Shown piece after piece: positions 57,030 to 64,000 of a stretch of DNA of 64,000 nucleotides (position 1 is the first letter of the stretch; every line of letters starts with the position of its first letter). The position numbers and the translations under genes were made by a program. This DNA is from Emmonsiellopsis sp. PD_33. Its lineage: Eukaryota > Ascomycota > Eurotiomycetes > Onygenales > Ajellomycetaceae. Location: the NCBI GenBank assembly GCA_032988165.1, contig JANTQF010000003.1, forward strand, positions 124,001 through 188,000. The letters run 5' to 3'. The notes under the pieces were generated by a model. That model saw only the letters and a list, made by a program, of their open reading frames with translations, did not search any database and was not told the DNA's origin.

Positions 57030-59001
57030 ATGGGAACGGGTATGCCACCCCCCGACTCTTCTGTCCCTAGTATCTTCGGCCATCTGACGCTGACGGGCTT
57101 GTGGCTTAGTACGCATTTGCGTGTGCGGCGATGAGGGCACCGGAAAGTCCAGTCTGATCACCTCCCTCGTCAAGGGCGTGTTCGTCACCAATAAGATCCA
57201 GCCCGTCCTGCCCCAGGTCACAATCCCTCCCTCCATCGGCACCCCGGAGAATGTCACCACCACCACCGTCGTCGACACCTCGGCCCTTCCCCAGGAACGA
57301 GCAAACTTGGCCAAGGAAATCCGCAAGTCCAATGTGATCCTGCTGGTCTACTCCGATCACTATAGCTATGAGAGGGTTGCCCTGTTCTGGTTGCCTCACT
57401 TCCGTTCGCTGGGCGTTAATGTCCCCGTTGTGCTCTGCGCCAACAAGTCGGACCTCGCCCCCGCAGGCAACGAGGCCCAGGTCGTGGAGGATGAAATGCT
57501 TCCGGTAATGGCGGAGTTCAAGGAGATCGACTCCTGCATCCGAACTAGCGCCAGAGAGCATCGCAATGTCAACGAAGCTTTCTTTCTCTGCCAGAAAGCT
57601 GTCACACACCCAATCGCCCCCTTGTTCGATTCCAAGGAGTTAGCCCTGAAGCCAGCAGCAGCCAGTGCGCTTCATCGCATCTTTTATTTGTGCGACAAGG
57701 ACCGTGACGGATATTTGAGCGACAAGGAGATAGCCGATTTTCAGGAAAAGTGTTTTGGTAAGCCTTTGAGAGACGAAGATCTCGTTCATATCAAGGAGAC
57801 AATTCGCAGGGCGAACCCGGATGCCGTCACACCATCTGGCATCAGCGTGCAGGGCTTCCTACATCTTAATAAACTATACGCTGAGAAGGGTCGTCATGAG
57901 ACCATCTGGATTATCTTGCGAACGTTCCGGTACACCGACAACCTTTCTCTCCAGGAAGATTTCCTTCATCCTCGATTCGAGGTGCCTCCGTTTGCCTCTG
58001 CGGAGCTCTCTCCGGCTGGCTACCGCTTCTTTGTTGATTTATTCCTCCTCTCCGACAAGGACAGCGATGGAGGGTTAAATGATGCCGAACTAGCATCCCT
58101 GTTTGCTCCTACCCCTGGCCTACCTAGTTCCTGGGCCGATGGCTCGTTTCCCAGTTCCACCGTGCGCAACGAAGGCGGCCATGTCACTCTGCAGGGGTGG
58201 CTTGCACAGTGGAGCATGACGACCTTCACCTCCCCAAAAACTACGCTGGAGTACCTTGCCTACCTTGGCTTCGAGTCGTCTGATCGGGGAAATCCCACCA
58301 CTACTGCGGCACTGAAAATTACCAGGCCCCGGAAACGGCGGCGCCGGCCTGGTCGTGTTGGTCGCAATGTCGTGATGTGCCATGTCCTCGGTGCACCAGG
58401 CTCCGGGAAATCATCATTGTTGGACGCGTTTTTGTCACGGGGGTTCAGTTCGACATACCATCCTACGATCCAACCACGTACTGCCGTAAACACCGTCGAA
58501 TTGCCTGGCGGGAAACAGTGCTACCTTATTCTCGATGAGCTGGGGGAGCTTGAACCCGCACTCTTGGAAAACCAGGCCAAACTCTTAGACCAATGCGACG
58601 TAATGGCCTATACATATGACTCCTCTGACCCGGATTCATTTGCCTACATACCCGCGCTGCGAGAAAAATACCCGCATCTCGAGGAGCTACCAAGCGTGTT
58701 TGTTGCTCTGAAAGCCGACCTGGACCGAACGACGCAGAGAGCAGAACTACAACCAGACGAATACACCAGCCGGTTAAATATGCCTGGCCCACCTCTACAT
58801 GTGAGCGTCACGTGGAGTTCCATCCAGGAATTGTTTGTCCACATTGCAGAGGCTGCAATGGAGCCCAGCACGGCCTTCCCACGCACGGAGGAGGATGTCG
58901 AGGGCAAATGGATGGCGTGGGGCATTGCCATTGGAGCAGTTGTGTGCGCTGGAGCGGCAGCGGTGATTATTTGGCGGCGAGCCACGGGAGGAGCAAATTA
59001 A
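57030..59001 (+). CDS. gem1: Mitochondrial Rho GTPase Miro (Gem1)
   Basis: 633-aa tail-anchored GTPase of the outer mitochondrial membrane, needed for mitochondrial shape, inheritance and ER contact sites. A 10-base first exon (57030..57039, MGT) joins 57110..59001; the split codon gives V4 and the family start RICVCGDEGTGKSS. GTPase 1 has its P-loop at residues 10-17 and NKSD. EF-hand 1 starts near D199 (DKDRDGYLSDKE) and EF-hand 2 near D319 (DKDSDGGLNDAE). GTPase 2 has its P-loop near 431-438 (GAPGSGKSS) and ALKADLD. A C-terminal membrane helix (WGIAIGAVVCAGAAAVIIW) is followed by RRATGG. Length and domain order are complete. The tiny first exon is inferred from the family start and the GT..AG sites. 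Confidence 0.96.
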
Positions 59002-59778
59002 GATGGCCATATGCGGCGCCTAGGGGCGTTGCTCTACTTTTATGGCTGTAAACCTGGTGTTAGCCGACTGTATGAATATCTACGATACCCATTTATGAAT
59101 AGAACAAAATGTACGCATGGCGATGCTTTGGCGGAAATATCCCAGCCACGACCATCCAACAATAGCTATGTACATGGAAGGGAAGTAATTCTGTAAAGTC
59201 ACTGGTATGAGTTGCTGTCTTCCTCCTAATTCCTCCCAGATTCCCTCCACTTTGCATCATCATTGCAGTCAAATAGAACAAACATACCGGCCAAAGCTAT
59301 CTAAATATTTAAGGGGGAAAACACGCTTACCGAGATAGGTAGTTTTTAAATAGCAGCTCGGATCACCTGATCGCCTTCCCCACACTTCGAACTGGTTCTC
59401 GACCCAGCGAGGAACGTCGTCTGCAGCTGGCCGCCAGCATCACCATCACCATCACCAACTCTGCAGTCGACTGGAGGGTTTGTGGGCGTCTCGTATGTGG
59501 CGCTCAGCTTCTTGTCGTTCTTTCTGAGGGCTCAATCCTTGCGCAATTCACTGGCGCGCAAAGATCCAAGCCGCATCGTCCATCCCCCCGATGCCCATGC
59601 TCTCGTTGGCGCAACTCAATGCGCGAGCTCCATCCTGAGTCTGCTGCTGGTTTTCAAAGTTATTTTTATCCCCTCCTTTGTTCTGGGGTCTCTCGAATTT
59701 GGGGTGTCACGACATAACTGTCGTGCTGCAGTGTTCTTCAACTCTTTTTTGGGCTTGGTTTAGGGTTTTGCCGCCACC
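59002..59778. other. Spacer before CreC
   Basis: Gem1 3' flank and CreC promoter. An ATCACC tandem repeat lies at about 59439-59456. No gene seen. Confidence 0.4.
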
Positions 59779-62285
59779 ATGTTGTAGGTTATATGCCATT
59801 CACTTAACCCCCATACCCCAATGCACACACACTAGATGGATTATAAACTATTCAGTCTCTAAGCGGGACTTGTCTCCTCTACTTTGATTTGTTCCCACCT
59901 GACTTATCTACCTCCAGTGTTCTACCACCCCCTCCTCCGCGCTACGCGATGCCTATGGCGTACGCCGCTGGGACGTCAAATGGCTTGCCAGTGCCGATCA
60001 TCGAGACCAGCAACATACTCAAACACCCCGAAGGAGGGTGCTCCCTTCAGGTTGGAGAAGGTATGCCTCACCTGTCCCAGGAATCCTGCAGCATTTGCCT
60101 TGTGCTGATGATGAACCCTTGCGTGTCTAGGCACCTATGTCCTCAGAGATGACCTACACCTTGCGACCCCGCCCCCCCACCCGTCCGAAGCTCCAATTGT
60201 GAATCCCAACCCTCTTGCCACTGTCCCTACCCCGCCTACCTCCGGTGTAAAGTTGTCGCTCGTTATTGTCCACCCACGCAAAACTGCTCCCCAGCTTTAC
60301 AAGACGAACACCTCTTTGAGTGCAACCTCGGATCTTCAAAGCATCAGAGAAAACGTGAGCGAGAATCGGTCTACGGGGGCTGAAAATACTGATTCCCAGT
60401 ACCGCACTGCTGCGCCAGCATTCGGAGAAGGCAGCCTTGCTCTTACCACGAACACTGGTAAGGATGGGCCGGGTTTAAAACGGAGGAAACCCAAAAACAA
60501 TATCGTCAAGAGCAGTTCTTCGTTTGTTTCTAGGGTTATAATCCATGACACATTGACGAAGCGTTTGGCAGAGAGAACCCCAGATGGCCTGTATGTCTTT
60601 GCTAACATAAACCGTGCTTTCCAATGGCTGGACCTCAGCTCGAAAACAAAGCAAGAGCCTCTTGCAAAGATTCTTTTTACAAAGGCCCACATGCTGTGCC
60701 ACGATGTCAACGACCTGACGAAAAGCACGACCCATTTAGATGTAATCATGGGGTCATCCGCCGGTGATATCATTTGGTATGAGCCGATGCAGCAAAAGTA
60801 CGCCCGTATCAACAAAAATGGAGCTATCAACAACTCCCCCGTAAACCATATTCGGTGGATTCCTGGCTCAGAGCACCTCTTTTTGGCCGCGCATGCTGAT
60901 GGTACTCTTGTTGTCTATGACAAGGAGAAGGAGGATGCCCCGTTTACCCCCGAAAGCGTGGATGTGGGTCTACCTACAGTCGACGAGGAGAAAAAAGGGA
61001 CCAGCTCAACTCCACCATTGAATATTTTGAAGTCTGTCAATTCAAGGAACCAGAAAACGAACCCGGTTGCTTGCTGGAAACTATCAAATCAACGCATCAA
61101 CAACTTCGCCTTCTCTCCCGATAACAGACATCTTGCCGTTGTCCTGGAGGATGGATCGCTGAAGATAATCGACTATTTGAAAGAAAAGTGCGTAAGCCCC
61201 GGGCAGCATTTTGGCTGACCATCCGCGACAAATGCTAACCACTTGTCCTGTTTAGGGTAATCGACATGTTCATGAGTTATTATGGCGGCATGATTTGCGT
61301 AACCTGGTCTCCAGACGGCAAATACATCTTGACGGGCGGCCAGGATGACCTAGTATCTATTTGGTCCCTTTCGGAGCGCAAAATTGTGGCACGATGCCAG
61401 GGTCATCATTCTTGGGTAACCTATGTAGCATTCGACCCATGGCGATGCGACGAGCGTAATTATCGATTTGGCAGCGTAGGAGACGATTGTCGATTACTCC
61501 TGTGGGACTTTAGTGTTGCGATGCTTCATCGACCAAAGGCGGTACGTTTGCGACTCAAGCCTTCTGACTCTTCTTCTCAGTTGGCCTCATGTTTGGTTTA
61601 TTGCCCTAAGGCTAAGCAACATCCCGTCGACTTGCCCTTTTCTTGCTAATATCTCCATTGCGAACAGCTCCAAGCCACTGCCCGGCAGCGCACCAGCATA
61701 ATCACCGCATCAAATGTACAGTCCCCGGGTCGACATCGGACAGAGACCCTTTCTTCCAACCGGGTACGATCCGACTCCAACCGTACGGACAACAAACCTG
61801 TAGACGAAAAAGATGACACGCCTATTTTCCACCCCGTTGAGCCAAGAGCAAGGACCGCACAGTTACCCCCAATTATGGTCAGTGTATCTGGGCACAGGAA
61901 ATTCTCGCTGGAAATGTTGCTAATATGCGTGATGAACAGTCAAAGGCAGTTGGCGAAGATCCTGTTTGCTGGCTTGGGTTCCTCGAAGACTGTATCATGA
62001 CCTCTTCACTTGAAGGTATGTTAGCATTTGCATAAAATGCCATATCCCGTTGCCATTGATACAGTACCTGCCTAAGTGGCCAGGCACCAAGTCCCGTCCA
62101 ATTTTTAGACAGAATAGACGTACATACAAACTAATCTCTCATGCCTTACAGGCCACATCCGAACCTGGGATCGCCCAAGTGAAGGCGTCAACGATGGCGT
62201 GCCCAACACGGCAGCCTCAGGGTCAGCGTCAGCATCTGGCACAGGAGAAACAGGCCGCCCAGTCTCGTACGATTCGCAAAGATAA
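59779..62285 (+). CDS. creC: CreC-type WD40 protein (catabolite repression)
   Basis: 636-aa WD40 protein related to Aspergillus CreC and animal WDR20. CreC stabilises the deubiquitinase CreB and thus helps carbon catabolite repression. Exons: 59779..59783, 59918..60060, 60131..61187, 61256..61541, 61668..61877, 61940..62015 and 62152..62285. The five-base first exon gives MF, joining VLPPPPPRYAMPMAYAAG, which fits the known CreC start. ATG 59779 has a strong GCCGCCACC context. Further motifs: LQVGEGTYVLRDDLHLATPP, HPSEAPIVNPNPLATVP, a basic KRRKPKNN stretch, then WD repeats (DVIMGSSAGDIIWYE, MICVTWSPDGKYILTGGQDD, SWVTYVAFDPW, SVGDDCRLLLWD, CWLGFLEDCIMTSSLEGHIR-TWDRP). All junctions keep frame. 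Confidence 0.94.
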
Positions 62286-64000
62286 ACCGAAGCCAGAACT
62301 TTACCTGGGGTTCCGAATCACGCGGTTATCTAATTCCCATCTTTAAGCCGTCATACGCCGAGCACCGAGCCGTTTGCCCCGTTCGTATACGTCATTTCCT
62401 CGCCCGGCTGCTGTTATATTATGCTATGTCTTTGCGACCGGAGTTGTCTGGGGTTCAGCGGCAGGATATCTTCTTTTTTTTTTTAACTGTATATTTCTTG
62501 AATGCCGCAGATATATTTCTGGGTATGCTTATTTTTGATCTATTACGGCTATTCTACTGTTCATAGTCAATTGATACCTAATGTATATGAGTTTGACTTT
62601 TCTCCCCCGCATTCTATATTTCCGCCCCAGCCATCGCTATCCCTAACTCCTATGTTTGAGGAAAGCTGATCTCTCCGAGATAAGAGCGCAAGATTCGCCG
62701 CTGACAGGGATAAGATGCTTTGATCCTAGCATCCATGGATATCTGCTTGTCCCAGCTCATTCAGGGAATCTAGACATCTTCTTGCCCTGCCTAGAATGAT
62801 TATTCTTCCCCTGGAGGATTCGCCTGGCCTCGCACTTTCAGGTTCTGACCCCCTCATGGAATGTTTCTTGGCCATCCACCCGCCACATTGGAAAGTTCAT
62901 CTGTGTAACCCTTGAAAATATAGTTTGGGCATGTATGTTTTCTATATAGCCAGTCTATAATAGAGGAGACCGGCAAATATGCAGATGTTATGCCAGTGGA
63001 CTAGAAGTATGCTCTGTAGACAAATCTCATAGATATCCGCGTCATCTGTTTCTCGGCATTCTAGAATCGGCGTGGAAGGCGGCCCGGGAACAACTTTGGG
63101 CCGCGGCTGGCCTGGCTGTCAAATCGGCGTGGATCCCGCCGGCCTGATGATGAAACAACAGTTACAACAACAAAAGCATCGAAACAACAAGCGGAATCAT
63201 GTCAGGGAGATGGAGATGAAAGGGTGGCCCGAAAAGAATAAAGGCATCCCCACAAACCTCGGCATTCATCTCCATGGCTGAGATCACTGATATGGCCATG
63301 CATGTTCACGCCAACATATGGACGAATACACATGCAACAAGTCCCCTGTTGACTCGTTAACGATGTCCACGCCGGCTAAACGGCAGCAGATCAGCCCAGC
63401 AGGCTTGAGATGAATACCGAGAGGTTCTCGACAAGATCAGCACCCAATCCTGGCCTTAAATCCCGCCATGTGTACGAGTACGAATAAGAGGGTGTGGTGT
63501 GCCTCTCGTTATGCGTCTTCTTGTGCTCAATACCACACTCCGCCTTGTCAGCAGCTATGCTGAATCCAGACAATGCGGTCGATTACCCGATTAGTGAAAA
63601 CGCCGACCAGCACTGTCAGCCTCTAGTTGTCAGCTTGTAGCTTGCTGGGAACGGTTCAGCCCGCCCAGGGCCATATCACAGTGTGGTCCTACGACGGAGA
63701 GGTTGACCCGACTGGCACGGTGGAATCGTGGATCAATTCTGGCTTATCATGATTTGGCTTTTCCAAGATTCGGCCGCACGTGGGGCCACCTATTATGGAT
63801 CCTCCGGGCGCTGAAGTGACCTCAGTATCTCGCAACTATCTCTGTGCTTTGCAGAAGGGTGCATGTACGAGATGCTCTTTATATTGACAGCTATACGTTT
63901 GGCTTTGGCTGATGGATGTCGATGGCCAGAATGTAACAGCGTATTTTATTCGTGGTGGCAGTACGTTCGCCATTTGCACTGATGACGAAGTATAAGGTTG
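62286..64000. other. Terminal intergenic stretch
   Basis: CreC 3' flank and about 1.5 kb to the window end. T-run at 62473-62486. Frames (for example 63072-63281 + and 63391-63573 -) are short and unrelated to known families. A gene beginning outside the window could extend in, but I see no sign of it. Confidence 0.4.

Noticed and set aside
56109..57332. 407-codon minus-strand frame
   Set aside because: A chance fusion of Ysc84 exons, the divergent promoter and the antisense of Gem1; only its 56148-56369 parts are coding.

Overview
This window looks like chromosomal DNA of a filamentous ascomycete, most likely in Eurotiomycetes. The grounds are the short introns (about 45-200 bases, GT..AG with CTRAC/CTAAT-like branch sites), the pyrimidine-rich promoters, and the gene set: a CreC-type WD40 protein, a NagA-type GH20 hexosaminidase, a Zds-like protein, an SRPK-like kinase and a Pezizomycotina-type ArAE/DUF2421 membrane protein. 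No rRNA, confident tRNA, CRISPR or plasmid feature was seen. Gene models were built by eye from reading frames, splice signals and remembered family patterns; no alignment was run.

Layout. 0-1.5 kb: an SRPK-like kinase carrying a one-base frameshift. 3.5-10.1 kb: a single-exon 2,203-aa DOCK-family exchange factor. 11.5-13.3 kb (-): secreted beta-N-acetylhexosaminidase. 16.7-20.2 kb (-): an unrecognised 307-aa protein, a calcineurin-like metallophosphoesterase and ribosomal protein eS8. 21.6-24.3 kb: two divergent genes for disordered proteins that share an unusual C-terminal tail of strictly alternating hydrophobic residues. 25.7-27.6 kb (-): a polysaccharide deacetylase whose frame runs on upstream into a MULE-transposase-like DNA-binding domain. 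29.2-31.5 kb (+): two adjacent spliced genes for small secreted, probably GPI-anchored proteins, absent from simple ORF lists. 31.7-32.7 kb (-): secreted RNase T2. 34.6-36.2 kb (-): a kinase-like protein with a substituted DFG motif and a possible Cys-rich miniprotein. 37.8-43.5 kb (+): a CUE/DUF1771/Smr protein, MsrB and an ArfGAP. 44.6-45.1 kb (-): a spliced SFT1-type Golgi SNARE. 46.0-49.6 kb (-): a large ArAE/DUF2421 membrane protein. 51.0-53.8 kb (-): Zds-like protein. 55.0-56.4 kb (-): Ysc84-like SH3 protein, divergent from the Miro GTPase Gem1 (57.0-59.0 kb, +). 59.8-62.3 kb (+): CreC.

Most genes are housekeeping: signalling and polarity (DOCK, Zds, Ysc84), Golgi traffic (ArfGAP, Sft1), translation and mRNA quality control (eS8, Smr), redox repair (MsrB), mitochondria (Gem1) and carbon repression (CreC). 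The accessory-looking part is about 21.5-36.2 kb, where lineage-specific, secreted and transposon-related genes are concentrated. The strongest candidates for something undescribed are there: the beta-tail gene pair, the MULE-domain/deacetylase fusion and the pair of Gly/Lys-rich surface proteins.
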